A DNA stretch of 64,000 nt from Rhodoferax sp. (GCA_008015235.1 SSFF01000002.1:62001-126000); one strand, 5' to 3'. Shown: positions 9,632-19,219, numbered from the stretch's first letter. The notes: a model not told the origin generated them from the letters alone. A program made the numbers and translations.

Positions 9632-11020
9632 ATGACCGAACCTGCCGCCCCCCCCCGCACCGAACCGGTTCTGGACAGCGTCACACGCGCCGACCAGTCG
9701 GATGAACTGGCCACCACCACCTTGCTGCGTGCTGCCATCGGCACGGTCAATACCAACTACTACCTGAGCATCTTCACACGCTTTGACGCGCAAGATCGGG
9801 TGGGCCCCAGCTGGAACACCGCCGCAGGTCTGGCGACCTTGAACTGGATGATGTTCCGCCGGATGTGGAATGCCGCGCTGGCCTACAGTGGCATTGCCCT
9901 CACGGTCGCACTACTGGTATTTGGTATCGGCAAGCTCGCATTCCATTTCAGCAGCGAAGTGCAATGGGGTCTGGCAGGCCTGTATGCACTGGCCCTTGTG
10001 GCCTTGCCTGGCTTCTTCGGCAATGCCCTGCTGTTCCGTCAATACCGCAACGACATGGCCCGTGCCTTGTCGGCGCACCACACCATCAGCGAAGCGGCTG
10101 TCATGCTGCAGGCACGCGCACCGACCCGTCAGCGTCTCATTGGCCTGGGCGTATTCAACGCGCTGGGTATCGCTGCATTGGTCGCTTTGTCCGTATGGGC
10201 GTCCTCCTTCAACGGCCTGTCGTCGGCCTTCAACCCCACCGCCGTCGTACCGGCCCCCATGGCCAGCGGCAATGTCGCGTCCGGCCGTGCGATCGATGCC
10301 AAACCGGCCACCGCCCCCACTCCGGCTACCTCGGCCTCAGCAGTTCCACAGGCCAGTGTGTCTGCTGCACAGGCCACTGCCTCCTCCCCGGCAGTGGCTG
10401 CGTCCGCCCCTGCGACCAGCGCCTCGGTCCCCGCTGCAGCCGCCAGTGCGCCTGTCGCCACACCAACCAATGGCGGACGGGGCCTTGTCCAGCCGCCAGC
10501 AGCTGTCAGCCCCATGCCCAAGGACACCGCAAGTGCGCCCAGTACCAAGGAAAAAGTGGAGGCGGCACGGCTGGCCCCCTTGGCCAATGCACAAAACCGG
10601 GAAACCACCAAGGTACCGACGCCGTCGGGTGGAAAAGCCGCACCCACCGAGGTGCCCCGCAAGTCCACCCCGCCTGCAGCAGCAGTCCCACGGGCCAGCG
10701 CTCCAGTGGAGCGTCCGCGCAACAAAGCAACGGCGCCAACCCCTGCGCCCGAATTCGATGGCAAGCCGGGTGTTCCTGCAGGCAGTTATGGCATCAACGT
10801 GGGATTGTTCGCCAACGAAAACAATGCCCGCAATGCCTTCATCAAGCTCAGTGATGCTGGCATGCCGGCCTATAGCGAACAGATGCGCGGCAAGAAGGGC
10901 CCGTTGACGCGGGTGCGCGTAGGCCCATTCGACTCGGATGCCCAAGCCCAGAAAACGGCCGAAAGGATACGCGCCTTGGGACTGGATGCGGAAGTGTTCA
11001 AGCAGCCCCTAAAACCCTGA
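9632..11020 (+). CDS. DUF2628-like membrane protein with C-terminal SPOR domain
   Basis: 462 aa. The N-terminal part (YYLSIFTRFDAQDRVGPSWN near residue 47, then RRMWNAALAY) resembles DUF2628 proteins. Three hydrophobic segments follow at about residues 85-110, 112-137 and 168-190. Residues 205-375 are a low-complexity Ala/Pro/Ser/Thr linker suited to spanning the periplasm. The last 75 residues are a SPOR domain (GSYGINVGLFANENNARNAF, RVRVGPFDSDAQAQKTAERI), which binds glycan strands stripped of peptide stems at the division septum. It starts 3 bases after mltB, which makes such glycans' ends; coupling is an inference from context. Confidence 0.82.
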   Translation: MTEPAAPPRTEPVLDSVTRADQSDELATTTLLRAAIGTVNTNYYLSIFTRFDAQDRVGPSWNTAAGLATLNWMMFRRMWNAALAYSGIALTVALLVFGIGKLAFHFSSEVQWGLAGLYALALVALPGFFGNALLFRQYRNDMARALSAHHTISEAAVMLQARAPTRQRLIGLGVFNALGIAALVALSVWASSFNGLSSAFNPTAVVPAPMASGNVASGRAIDAKPATAPTPATSASAVPQASVSAAQATASSPAVAASAPATSASVPAAAASAPVATPTNGGRGLVQPPAAVSPMPKDTASAPSTKEKVEAARLAPLANAQNRETTKVPTPSGGKAAPTEVPRKSTPPAAAVPRASAPVERPRNKATAPTPAPEFDGKPGVPAGSYGINVGLFANENNARNAFIKLSDAGMPAYSEQMRGKKGPLTRVRVGPFDSDAQAQKTAERIRALGLDAEVFKQPLKP

Positions 11021-11053
11021 ACATTCCGTTGCCGCCTTGCAGGGCGGCTGGTT

Positions 11054-11923
11054 TCAATGGACCGCGTCGTGCGCGAACTGTGCGTGCAGGGTGTCCAGCC
11101 ACCCGGTCAGCTCCTGCGGCTCGATATGCAGCAAGTCCAGGCAGGCTGGACCATGGCCCTGCCATTCCAGCAACTCGGGAGCCCCTTCGTAGGCAGCCAC
11201 CATGTGCTCGGTAATCAGGAGCATGGCCACCAATTTGCGCACCAGTTCGGGCACACGCTCATCGCCCAGGACCGTGAAGTCATGGTGCAAACGCACTGCC
11301 AGGGCAATTTCTTCCGGCAACAGCCAGGTCTTGGCCACGATGGCCCCGACCACCGCATGGTCGGTGTGGTGGGCTGCGTTTTCCACGGCAGTGAATCCCT
11401 GCGTGGTGTCACTCATTGCCGCCTGCAAGGTCGCTTCGTACCCACGCAACCCGCGCAGCAACACTGGCAGGGCAATGTGGCAGAACAAGCCACAGGTATG
11501 GGCCAATTCCGGGTCCAGACCAAAGAGTTGGCGTGCGATGAAGCCCATGGCCGTGGCACGCCGGGTGGACGATTGCCAGAAATGCTCGATCAGAGGCGAC
11601 TGCACAGTAAAACTGCGGCGCATCAGAAAACCAGTGAGGATGGACACGGTGTGGGCCATGCCCAGCAGGGCCACGGCTTCGGCCACCGTCGAAGCACTGC
11701 GTGAGCGCGCGTACAGCGGGCTGTTGGCCACTTTGATGACGGCCGCTGCCATGGCCACGTCATGGCTGGCAATGGCCACGACATCGGCCGGCTCCGGGTC
11801 GAGGCGGCGCACCACTGCACGCAAATCCATCAGGAGTTTGGGACATGGATCGATGACGATGTCCTTGAGCGGCCCACGCTTGCGGGCCGCATCCAGTTCG
11901 CGGTGAATTTCGGCGACTTTCAT
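11054..11923 (-). CDS. HDOD domain protein
   Basis: 289 aa. HDOD domains are catalytically dead relatives of HD phosphohydrolases found in signalling proteins linked to chemotaxis, c-di-GMP and cell-cycle control. The domain covers roughly residues 30-230: VVAIASHDVAMAAAVIKVANSPLY, the AEAVALLGMAHTVSILTGFL helix, HFWQSSTRRATAMGFIARQL, and HHTDHAVVGAIVAKTWLLPEEIALAVRLHHD. No separate output domain is visible. Strong ribosome binding site (CAGGAGATTGA) ahead of the ATG. It ends 34 bases from the convergent SPOR gene. Confidence 0.88.
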   Translation of the reverse strand: MKVAEIHRELDAARKRGPLKDIVIDPCPKLLMDLRAVVRRLDPEPADVVAIASHDVAMAAAVIKVANSPLYARSRSASTVAEAVALLGMAHTVSILTGFLMRRSFTVQSPLIEHFWQSSTRRATAMGFIARQLFGLDPELAHTCGLFCHIALPVLLRGLRGYEATLQAAMSDTTQGFTAVENAAHHTDHAVVGAIVAKTWLLPEEIALAVRLHHDFTVLGDERVPELVRKLVAMLLITEHMVAAYEGAPELLEWQGHGPACLDLLHIEPQELTGWLDTLHAQFAHDAVH

Positions 11924-12006
11924 TCAATCTCCTGATCCTGTCCATTATGCGAAAAGACAGGCCTGCCACCGAACCCGAGCGCAACTATTTTTCGTCCCGC
12001 CGGCAG

Positions 12007-12963
12007 CTATAGGGGCAAGAGGAATTCGCGGCTGATGTGCATGCCGATGTCGTTCACGCGGTCCAGGAATTGGGTCAGGTAGGCGTGCAACCCGGTGGCC
12101 AGGATTTCATCGGTACGGCCAAACTGCAGTTCGGCACACAGCTTTCCGGCGCGGCGCTGGGTCTCGCTGTCAGGATTGCTGCCCACCAGCGCCAGGTTGT
12201 GCATTACCTCGCGCATGCTGGCATGCAGGGAGCGCGGCATGTCGGCGCGCAGTATCAGCAACTCGGCCACGCGCTCGGGCCGGATCACATCGCGGTAGAC
12301 CTTGCGGTAGACCTCGAAGCCGGACACGCTGCGCAGGATGGCACTCCAGTGGTAGAAGTCCAGTTCCTGGTCCTTGGAGCTGGCCGAGCCGTAGAAATCG
12401 CTTTGCACCGCCTGGAACTTCACGTCCAGCAGGCGTGCGGTGTTGTCGGCGCGCTCGAGGAAGGTCCCCAGGCGCATGAAGTGCAGGGATTCGTCCATCA
12501 GCATGGTGCCCACGGTGACGCCGCGCGAGAGGTGCGAGCGGAACTTGACCCATTCGAAGAACTCTCCCGGATCGCGCTCGAACTCACCGTCGCGGATCAT
12601 GCGGCGCACTTCGAGCCAGGTGGCGTTGTGGGTCTCCCAGACTTCGGTGGTCAGCGTGCCGCGCACGGCGCGTGCATTCTCCCGTGCCGCACTCAGGCAG
12701 GACATGATGCTCGAAGGATTGCTCTCGTCCTTGACCATGAAATCCATGACCTCACGCGCCGCAATGCGGCTGTGGCGTTGACCGTAGGCAGGCAGCAGCT
12801 CACTGATGGACAGCAAGCCCTGCCAGCCCATCTGGGCCACGGCATCGGACTGGGGCAGCAGCGAGGTCTGGTAATTCACATCCAGCATGCGGGCAGTGTT
12901 CTCGGCGCGCTCGGTATAGCGCGACATCCAGAACAAATGGTCGGCGGTTCGTGACAGCATCAT
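12007..12963 (-). CDS. Alpha-E domain protein (DUF403), stand-alone
   Basis: 318 aa, all-helical. The alpha-E signature is at the N-terminus (MLSRTADHLFWMSRYTERAENTARMLD) and again in the middle (MRLGTFLERADNTARLLDVKF), showing the internal repeat of the fold. The family is almost always next to a circularly permuted ATP-grasp ligase and transglutaminases, and is predicted to take part in a peptide-bond-forming system of unknown product. The ATG pair at 12958-12963 has GGAGAGG just upstream. It starts 8 bases after the ATP-grasp stop, so the two are co-transcribed. A second alpha-E copy is fused to its ATP-grasp at 26069. Confidence 0.92.
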   Translation of the reverse strand: MMLSRTADHLFWMSRYTERAENTARMLDVNYQTSLLPQSDAVAQMGWQGLLSISELLPAYGQRHSRIAAREVMDFMVKDESNPSSIMSCLSAARENARAVRGTLTTEVWETHNATWLEVRRMIRDGEFERDPGEFFEWVKFRSHLSRGVTVGTMLMDESLHFMRLGTFLERADNTARLLDVKFQAVQSDFYGSASSKDQELDFYHWSAILRSVSGFEVYRKVYRDVIRPERVAELLILRADMPRSLHASMREVMHNLALVGSNPDSETQRRAGKLCAELQFGRTDEILATGLHAYLTQFLDRVNDIGMHISREFLLPL

Positions 12964-12971
12964 CCCTCTCC

Positions 12972-14456
12972 TTACGCAAGATCTGCAGCACGTGCTGCAC
13001 TGTCTTCCAATATCCAGGTGTCCTTGGTGCCCCCGCCCTGGCTGCTATTGACCACCAGCGAACCCTCCTTCAGGGCCACGCGGGTCAGGCCACCGGGCAC
13101 CATCTGCACCGTCTTGCCTGTCAGCACATAGGGGCGCAGGTCGATGTGGCGCGGCGCGATGCCGCTTTCGACAAAGGTTGGGCAGCTCGACAGGCTCAGT
13201 GTCGGCTGGGCAATGTAGCCGGCCGGATTGGCCTCGACCGCCTTGCGGAAGTCTTCAATTTCGGCCTGGGTGGCGGCCGGCCCCACCAGCATGCCATAGC
13301 CGCCGGCGCCGTGCACTTCCTTGACCACCAGGTCCTTGAGGTTGGCCAGGGTGTAGGCCAAGTCGTCCTTGTTGCGGCACATGTAGGTCGGGACGTTGTT
13401 CAAAATGGGCTTCTCGCCCAGGTAGAACTCCACCATCTTGGGCACATAGGGGTAGATCGACTTGTCGTCGGCGATGCCGGTGCCCACGGCGTTGCAGATG
13501 CTCACGTTGCCAGCACGGTAGGCTTGCAGCAACCCCGCGCAACCCAGCGTGGAATCGAGACGGAACACCAGGGGGTCGAGAAACTCGTCGTCGACGCGGC
13601 GGTAGATCACATCGACCCGCTTGGGGCCGCGCGTGGTGCGCATGTAGACAAAGCTGTCGCGAACGAACAGGTCCTGCCCTTCCACCAGTTCCACCCCCAT
13701 CTGCTGCGCAAGGAAGGCATGCTCGAAGTAGGCACTGTTGTACATGCCGGGCGTGAGCACCACCACCGTGGGTTCGGCCGTGGTGGCCGGGCTGCTGGCG
13801 CGCAGGGTTTCCAGCAGCAGGTCCGGGTAATGGGCCACAGGCGCCACGCGGTGCTGGGAGAACAGCTCGGGAAACAGCCGCATCATCATCTTGCGGTTTT
13901 CCAGCATGTAGCTCACGCCGCTGGGCACACGCAGGTTGTCTTCGAGCACGTAGTACTCGCCATTGCCTTGCGCATCGGGCGCACGCACGATGTCGATGCC
14001 GCTGATGTGGGAATACACGTTGTTGGGCACGTCCACGCCCATCATTTCGGGGCGGAACTGGGCATTTCCCTCGATCTGCTCACGCGGCACGACCCCGGCC
14101 TTCAGGATTTCCTGGTCGTGGTAGATGTCGTGGATGAAGCGGTTCAGGGCTGTCACGCGCTGCACCAGGCCGCGCTCCATGGTGGCCCATTCGGTCGAGG
14201 GAATGATGCGCGGAATCAGGTCGAACGGTATCAGGCGCTCGGTACCGGCCCCGTCCGCATCCTTCTCACCATACACCGCGAAGGTGATGCCGACACGGCG
14301 AAAGATCATCTCGGCCTCGGCACGGCGCTTGGCCATGGTGTCTGCAGGTTGCCGTGCCAGCCATGCATCGTAGGTTTTGTAGTGCTCCCGAATCTGCGCT
14401 CCTTGCGAGAAGAACGCATAGGGCAGCTGGGTGTACATCTCATCAAACTTTTGCAT
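12972..14456 (-). CDS. Circularly permuted type 2 ATP-grasp protein, stand-alone
   Basis: 494 aa. Predicted carboxylate-amine ligase of the DUF404/DUF407 (CP-ATP-grasp 2) family. Recognisable segments are FRRVGITFAVYGEKDADG near residue 70, ERGLVQRVTALNRFIHDIY near 120, MLENRKMMMRLFPELFSQ near 215, VVVLTPGMYNSAYFEHAFLAQQMGVELVEG near 255, IYRRVDDEFLDPL near 310 and HGAGGYGMLVGPAA near 390, the last likely a nucleotide-binding loop. No product is known. Ribosome binding site CAGGAGA precedes the ATG. First gene of a pair with alpha-E. Confidence 0.93.
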   Translation of the reverse strand: MQKFDEMYTQLPYAFFSQGAQIREHYKTYDAWLARQPADTMAKRRAEAEMIFRRVGITFAVYGEKDADGAGTERLIPFDLIPRIIPSTEWATMERGLVQRVTALNRFIHDIYHDQEILKAGVVPREQIEGNAQFRPEMMGVDVPNNVYSHISGIDIVRAPDAQGNGEYYVLEDNLRVPSGVSYMLENRKMMMRLFPELFSQHRVAPVAHYPDLLLETLRASSPATTAEPTVVVLTPGMYNSAYFEHAFLAQQMGVELVEGQDLFVRDSFVYMRTTRGPKRVDVIYRRVDDEFLDPLVFRLDSTLGCAGLLQAYRAGNVSICNAVGTGIADDKSIYPYVPKMVEFYLGEKPILNNVPTYMCRNKDDLAYTLANLKDLVVKEVHGAGGYGMLVGPAATQAEIEDFRKAVEANPAGYIAQPTLSLSSCPTFVESGIAPRHIDLRPYVLTGKTVQMVPGGLTRVALKEGSLVVNSSQGGGTKDTWILEDSAARAADLA

Positions 14457-14686
14457 AGACTTTTACTCTCCTGTAGCAAGCAAAGCAAACTTTGGGCCAA
14501 CCCGACACAACCCTCTTGAACGGCTGCCCACCCCCGCATCTTATGGCACCACTTCAGTGCAATAGTGGTGGCATGTCCACACAACTCGTGCTTGCTACCG
14601 CATTTGTGCGCAAATCCCTAGAATGAATGCACCATAAACAGGCACCACCCGCTGGTGACTACGAATTCGTATTGGGAAGGAACCAC

Positions 14687-16663
14687 ATGCCATTGCTGCA
14701 TCGCCTCAACCTGTCGCACAAATTCATCATCCTGGGCGTGCTCGCGCTGGTCATGCTGGTCGTCCCGGCCAGCCTGTATTTCAACCGGGCACTGGCCGAT
14801 GTACGTGCCGCACAGCGGGAGGCGCATGGCGCGCCACCGCTGGTGGCACTGAACAAGGTCATCCAACTGAGCCAGACCCACCGCGGCATGTCCGCAGCCA
14901 TGCTCAACGGCAACCAGGCGTTGGGTGCTCGCCGTCCGGCTGTACGCGATGCTGCAGTGCAGGCCATGGCCAGCGTGGATGCGGCATTGCAAAGTGCAGG
15001 TGCCTCCTCCAAGCTGCTCGGGGACTGGAACGAGGCCAAGCAACGCTGGACCACCGTGGAACAGGGCGTCTCCAGCCAACAGCTCAAGGCGGCCGAAAGT
15101 ACCCGCCTGCACACTGAACTGATCACCCGCGAGTTGCAGCTCAGCGACGAATTGATGGCTGAGTTCGGACTCAGCCTGGATGCGGGACCTGATACCTACT
15201 TCCTGATCCAGGCCGCACTGGTCAATACCCCATGGCTGGCAGAAAACCTGGGCATCATGCGCGCCATGGGCAGCGGTTTCCTGACCCAGGGGAACCTGCC
15301 TCCCGAAGGCAAAGCCACCTTGCAGGGCTTGAAGAAGCGGGTATTGGAAGAGGAAACGGAACTCTTTCGCAATCTCCAGCGCGCCACCAATGCCAATCCC
15401 GCGTTCAAGGATGCGCTGAGTGCCAAGGCCGAAGCTGGACGCGCCGCCGTCAACAAGGCACTGCAGCTGGCGGAGCAGGAACTGTTCAACGCCTCCGAGA
15501 TCAAGCTGCCTGCGGCTGACTATTTCGACGAGTTCACGCGCACCATCGACAGCCTGTTTGCCCTCAATGAGCTGGCCATGCAGAACATGACCGAAGCCCT
15601 GGACGCACGCGCCCGTGCCACCCAGCGCACCGGCTGGATGGTGGTCTCGGTCCTGCTGCTGGGACTGGTCGCAGCCATCGCCCTGGCCTTGGCCTTCGTG
15701 CACAGCATTACCGGTCCGGTCCGCGAAGCAGTGCGCATTGCACAGTCCGTGGCCACGGGTGACCTTCGCAGTGAGATCCAGGTGCAGGGCAGCAACGAAT
15801 TGGGGCAGCTGATGCAGGCCTTGCTGACCATGCGCAACCACCTCTCCGAAGTGGTGACCCAGGTGCGTGAAGGTGCCGAAGGCGTGGCCACGGCCAGTGC
15901 CGAGATAGCACAAGGCAACAACGACCTCTCGGCCCGCACTGAAAACCAGGCCAGCGCCCTCGAGCAGACCGCAGCGTCCATGGAGGAACTGGCATCCACC
16001 GTCAAGCAGAACTTTGAATCCGGCCAGCACGCCAACGGGCTGGCCGAAGAGGCTTCAAAAGTCGCCGCCAAGGGTGGCGACGTGGTGGGCCGCGTGGTGC
16101 ACACCATGGAAGCCATCAACGTGTCGTCCAAAAAGATTGCCGACATCATTGGTGTCATTGACGGCATTGCCTTTCAGACCAACATCCTGGCGCTCAATGC
16201 CGCCGTGGAAGCGGCCCGCGCCGGCGAGCAAGGGCGAGGGTTTGCCGTGGTGGCGTCCGAGGTGCGCTCACTCGCAGGGCGCTCGGCCGAGGCGGCCAAG
16301 GAGATCAAGACCCTGATCAGCACATCGGTCAACAACGTGGAGGAAGGCTGCAAGCTGGTGGAGCAGGCCGGGAGCACCATGGACGAGATCGTGGTCCACG
16401 TCCGCCGCGTGGCCGATCTCATGGGCGAAATCACCACCGCCAGCCGTGACCAGTCCGCCGGCATCGATCAGGTGAACCAGGCCATCGGCCAAATGGATTC
16501 GGTGACGCAGCAGAACGCTGCCCTGGTGGAAGAGGCCGCCGCAGCTGCCCAGTCGCTGGAGCACCAGGCCTCGACCCTGGTGCAGGCTGTGCATGTCTTC
16601 AAGCCACATTCCGGCGCAAGCAGTCCACAGCAAGCCCGGTTGCCAGCACCGGCCCAACTTTGA
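14687..16663 (+). CDS. Methyl-accepting chemotaxis protein (type IV pilus/flagellar receptor class unknown)
   Basis: 658 aa from the ATG giving MPLLHRLNLSHKFI, which has GGGAAGGAACC upstream; an ATG 20 codons earlier is less likely. Order: transmembrane helix 1 (residues 12-33), a large periplasmic helical sensor (about 34-320), transmembrane helix 2 (WMVVSVLLLGLVAAIALALAFV near 325), HAMP, then the signalling domain with [42 protein letters not shown], the CheA/CheW hairpin tip. No receptor-tail pentapeptide is visible. The next gene is a hemerythrin, which suggests oxygen or redox as the cue; that is an inference. Confidence 0.95.
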   Translation: MPLLHRLNLSHKFIILGVLALVMLVVPASLYFNRALADVRAAQREAHGAPPLVALNKVIQLSQTHRGMSAAMLNGNQALGARRPAVRDAAVQAMASVDAALQSAGASSKLLGDWNEAKQRWTTVEQGVSSQQLKAAESTRLHTELITRELQLSDELMAEFGLSLDAGPDTYFLIQAALVNTPWLAENLGIMRAMGSGFLTQGNLPPEGKATLQGLKKRVLEEETELFRNLQRATNANPAFKDALSAKAEAGRAAVNKALQLAEQELFNASEIKLPAADYFDEFTRTIDSLFALNELAMQNMTEALDARARATQRTGWMVVSVLLLGLVAAIALALAFVHSITGPVREAVRIAQSVATGDLRSEIQVQGSNELGQLMQALLTMRNHLSEVVTQVREGAEGVATASAEIAQGNNDLSARTENQASALEQTAASMEELASTVKQNFESGQHANGLAEEASKVAAKGGDVVGRVVHTMEAINVSSKKIADIIGVIDGIAFQTNILALNAAVEAARAGEQGRGFAVVASEVRSLAGRSAEAAKEIKTLISTSVNNVEEGCKLVEQAGSTMDEIVVHVRRVADLMGEITTASRDQSAGIDQVNQAIGQMDSVTQQNAALVEEAAAAAQSLEHQASTLVQAVHVFKPHSGASSPQQARLPAPAQL

Positions 16664-16675
16664 AGGGAGCCTACC

Positions 16676-17095
16676 ATGGCGTACTTTGAATGGGCCGATG
16701 ACATGGTCATCGACAAGGGCCCGATCGATGCGGACCACCAAAAACTGGTGGAACTCGTCAATGACCTCCACACCGCCACCAGCGAGGGACGTGGACAGGA
16801 AGTCATCGAACGCATCATTCACGAACTCATCCGCTACACCAAGGAGCATCTGGAACGCGAAGAGCAGTTGATGGCATCGATACAGTTCCCGCATCTGGAA
16901 CGGCACAAGGTGGGACACGACCATTTCACGCAACAGCTCAATGTGCTGCAGGCCAAGTATGACCAGGGCAGCATCACCGTGGCATCACAGCTGTCGACCG
17001 TGCTGCGGGATTGGTTGTCACTTCACATTCGCCGCTCCGACAAGGAAATCAAGACCTACCTGACCCAGCGAACCAAAGCCAAAGCACGCCGCTGA
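16676..17095 (+). CDS. Bacteriohemerythrin
   Basis: 139 aa, single domain. Binds oxygen at a non-heme di-iron site. Ligand motifs fit the family: IDADHQKLVELVNDLH (His near residue 21), HELIRYTKEHLEREEQLM (His-Glu pair near 57-62) and FPHLERHKVGHDHFTQQL (His residues near 77-85), with LRDWLSLHIRRSDKEIKTYL supplying the last His and Asp. Such proteins deliver or sense oxygen, and are often linked to chemoreceptors. It starts 12 bases after the chemoreceptor stop and has GAAGGGAGCC upstream, so they form an operon. Confidence 0.95.
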   Translation: MAYFEWADDMVIDKGPIDADHQKLVELVNDLHTATSEGRGQEVIERIIHELIRYTKEHLEREEQLMASIQFPHLERHKVGHDHFTQQLNVLQAKYDQGSITVASQLSTVLRDWLSLHIRRSDKEIKTYLTQRTKAKARR

Positions 17096-17113
17096 GGCAT
17101 CCGCCGCCCTGCC

Positions 17114-17848
17114 ATGAACTCCGAGAGTCAGCCCTCCTCCATCGGCCCCGCAACCCCATTTGCTGATCTCGATGCACAGGGCCTGAACCTGCATGCCGTC
17201 TTTGCCTTAGACACCCTGCCGGACGAGGTGCGAGAGACACTGGCGCTGGGCGATGCGGAGCGAACGCGCTACCGACAGCTGATTCTGGTGGGCCACCGGG
17301 GTCGCAGGTTCTGGACCGCCTTGCAAGAGCGCGGCATGCACGGTGCGCACCCCATGGACCAGTTTGTGACCGAATGCATCGCCGCCTGGATGGACGGGCC
17401 CCTGCACGGCCACGCCTGGCACCAGGTATTCCCCGGCCAGCAGACCGTGGGACTGCAAAGCCTGGGCCGCCTGGCGGGATGGCACCACCCATCACCCTTC
17501 TGGGTCGGCGTGCAGCAGGACTGGGGCAGCTGGTTCGCCTACCGTGCCGTGGTGCTGGCCGATACCGACCTGCCGCTCACGCCACGGTTGGAGTCGCCGT
17601 CACCCTGTGACAGCTGCCGCGACAAGCCCTGCATTCAAGCCTGCCCTGCCGGGGCCCTGGCCAGCGAGCTAACCGGCGCCTGGCAGCTGCGCACCTGCCT
17701 CGACTACCGCAAACAGTCCAACTCAACGTGCCAGGACCGCTGCCTGGCACGCAATGCCTGCCCGGTGGGGGCTGCGCACCGCTACGACGATGCGCAAATC
17801 AGCTACCACTACCTGCATTCCATGCAGGCCATCCGAAGTTATTACTGA
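17114..17848 (+). CDS. 4Fe-4S ferredoxin-like protein, QueG-related C-terminal region
   Basis: 244 aa. The iron-sulfur part is CDSCRDKPCIQACPAGAL near residue 162, followed by a second Cys set (LRTCLDYRK, STCQDRCLARNACPVG). This layout recalls the ferredoxin half of epoxyqueuosine reductase, but the cobalamin-binding core is not evident and the N-terminal 150 residues are not ones I can name. Start ATG 18 bases after the hemerythrin stop, so possibly the third gene of that operon. Its redox partner is unknown. It ends immediately next to the convergent tryptophanase gene. Confidence 0.75.
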   Translation: MNSESQPSSIGPATPFADLDAQGLNLHAVFALDTLPDEVRETLALGDAERTRYRQLILVGHRGRRFWTALQERGMHGAHPMDQFVTECIAAWMDGPLHGHAWHQVFPGQQTVGLQSLGRLAGWHHPSPFWVGVQQDWGSWFAYRAVVLADTDLPLTPRLESPSPCDSCRDKPCIQACPAGALASELTGAWQLRTCLDYRKQSNSTCQDRCLARNACPVGAAHRYDDAQISYHYLHSMQAIRSYY

Positions 17849-19219
17849 TCAGACCCAGGCGCACTCGCAGGTGAAGTGGCGCAAAAATTTGGGCTGCTTG
17901 GTGATCTTCACGCCGCGGATGCTGGCCGCCTTTTCCTTCACTTCCGCAATCACCTCGGCCGCGTAGTCGAAGTGGCTTTGCGTGTACATGCGTCGCGGAA
18001 AGGCCAGGCGCACCAGCTCCATGCTGTGGTAAGTCTCCACGCCGGTATCCAGCCGTTTGCCGAACATCACCGAGCCGATTTCCACACCGCGGATGCCGCC
18101 TTCCAGGTAGAGTGCGTTGCACAGCGCCCAGGCCGGGTAGTGTTCGATAGGCATGCTCGGCAGCACCGTCTTGGCGTCGATGTAGACCGCGTGGCCACCC
18201 GTGGGGCGCACAAAGCCCACGCCCGCAGCTTCCAGGCGCTCGCCCAGGTATTCGGCGGTGCGCAGGCGGTAGCGCAGGTAATCCTCGTCCATGCCCTCTT
18301 CCAGGCCCACGGCCAACGCTTCCAGGTCACGCCCGGCCATGCCGCCGTAGGTGGGGAAGCCTTCCATCATGATCAGGCCGTTGCGCACGGCATCCAGCCA
18401 CTCTTCGCTGCGCAGCACGATGAAGCCGCCGATGTTGACCATGCCGTCCTTCTTGGCACTCATGGTGGCGCCGTCGGCATAGGAGAACATCTCCTTGACG
18501 ATGTCCTTGATAGACGTGTTCTCGTAGCCCGGTTCGCGCATCTTGATGAACATGGCGTTTTCCGAGAAGCGGCACACGTCCATGATGAAGGGCTTGCCGT
18601 ATTTCTTGAGCAGCGCGGCATAGGCGCGGATGTTGGCCATGGACACCGGCTGGCCGCCGCCCGTGTTGTTGGTCACGGTGATCATGCCGAAGGGGATGCG
18701 GTGGCCCTGCTCCTTCAGCACGGCTTCCACGCGCGCCAGGTCGATGTTGCCCTTGAAGGGGTAGTCCAGCGCCGGCTGCAGGCCCTCGGGGATCACCAGG
18801 TCCACGGCCTCGACGCCCATGTATTCCAGGTTGCCCCGCGTGGTGTCGAAATGGCAGTTGTTGGGCACCAGGTCACTGGCCTTGCACACGGCAGAAAACA
18901 GCACTTTCTCGGCGGCACGGCCCTGGTGGGTGGGCACGAAATACTGCATGCCGGTGATGTCCTGGATCACCTTTTCCAGGCGGTAGAAGCTGCGCGCGCC
19001 GGCGTAGCTCTCATCGCCTTCCATGATGGCGCCCCACTGTTTGGACGACATGGCACCGGTACCAGAGTCGGTCAGCCAGTCGATCAGCACGTCTTCGGCG
19101 CGCAGCTTGAAAACATTGAGCTTGGCAGCTTCCAGCAGTTGCACGCGCTCCTCGCGCGTGGTCATGCGGATGGGTTCGACGCTCTTGATGCGGAACGGTT
19201 CGATGAGGGTTTTGGGCAT
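17849..19219 (-). CDS. tnaA: Tryptophanase (tyrosine phenol-lyase family)
   Basis: 456 aa. PLP-dependent beta-eliminating lyase giving indole, pyruvate and ammonia from tryptophan. The PLP lysine lies in YADGATMSAKKDGMVNIGG. Overall the sequence looks as close to tyrosine phenol-lyase as to TnaA (EPFRIKSVEPIRM, AMSSKQWGAIMEGDESYAG), but residues that separate the two enzymes are of the tryptophanase type: FDTTRG has Asp where the phenol-lyase has Thr124, GVEIGSVMFG has Ile where it has Arg381, and FLRHFTC has His where it has Phe448. Start chosen at MPKTLIEPF (GGAGAAACCC upstream) over a codon 16 residues earlier. No TnaC-like leader peptide was recognised. Confidence 0.88.
   Translation of the reverse strand: MPKTLIEPFRIKSVEPIRMTTREERVQLLEAAKLNVFKLRAEDVLIDWLTDSGTGAMSSKQWGAIMEGDESYAGARSFYRLEKVIQDITGMQYFVPTHQGRAAEKVLFSAVCKASDLVPNNCHFDTTRGNLEYMGVEAVDLVIPEGLQPALDYPFKGNIDLARVEAVLKEQGHRIPFGMITVTNNTGGGQPVSMANIRAYAALLKKYGKPFIMDVCRFSENAMFIKMREPGYENTSIKDIVKEMFSYADGATMSAKKDGMVNIGGFIVLRSEEWLDAVRNGLIMMEGFPTYGGMAGRDLEALAVGLEEGMDEDYLRYRLRTAEYLGERLEAAGVGFVRPTGGHAVYIDAKTVLPSMPIEHYPAWALCNALYLEGGIRGVEIGSVMFGKRLDTGVETYHSMELVRLAFPRRMYTQSHFDYAAEVIAEVKEKAASIRGVKITKQPKFLRHFTCECAWV

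Noticed and set aside
11021-11053. Terminator between the SPOR and HDOD genes
   Set aside because: GCCGCC-TTGCAG-GGCGGC forms a stem but has no T-run on either strand; too weak to list.
14457-14686. Flagellar sigma-28 promoter for the chemoreceptor gene
   Set aside because: No TAAA-N15-GCCGATAA match; only a weak TAGAAT -10-like sequence near 14620 without a convincing -35.
17849-19219. Naming the PLP lyase tyrosine phenol-lyase
   Set aside because: Overall similarity would allow it, but the three specificity positions all match tryptophanase.
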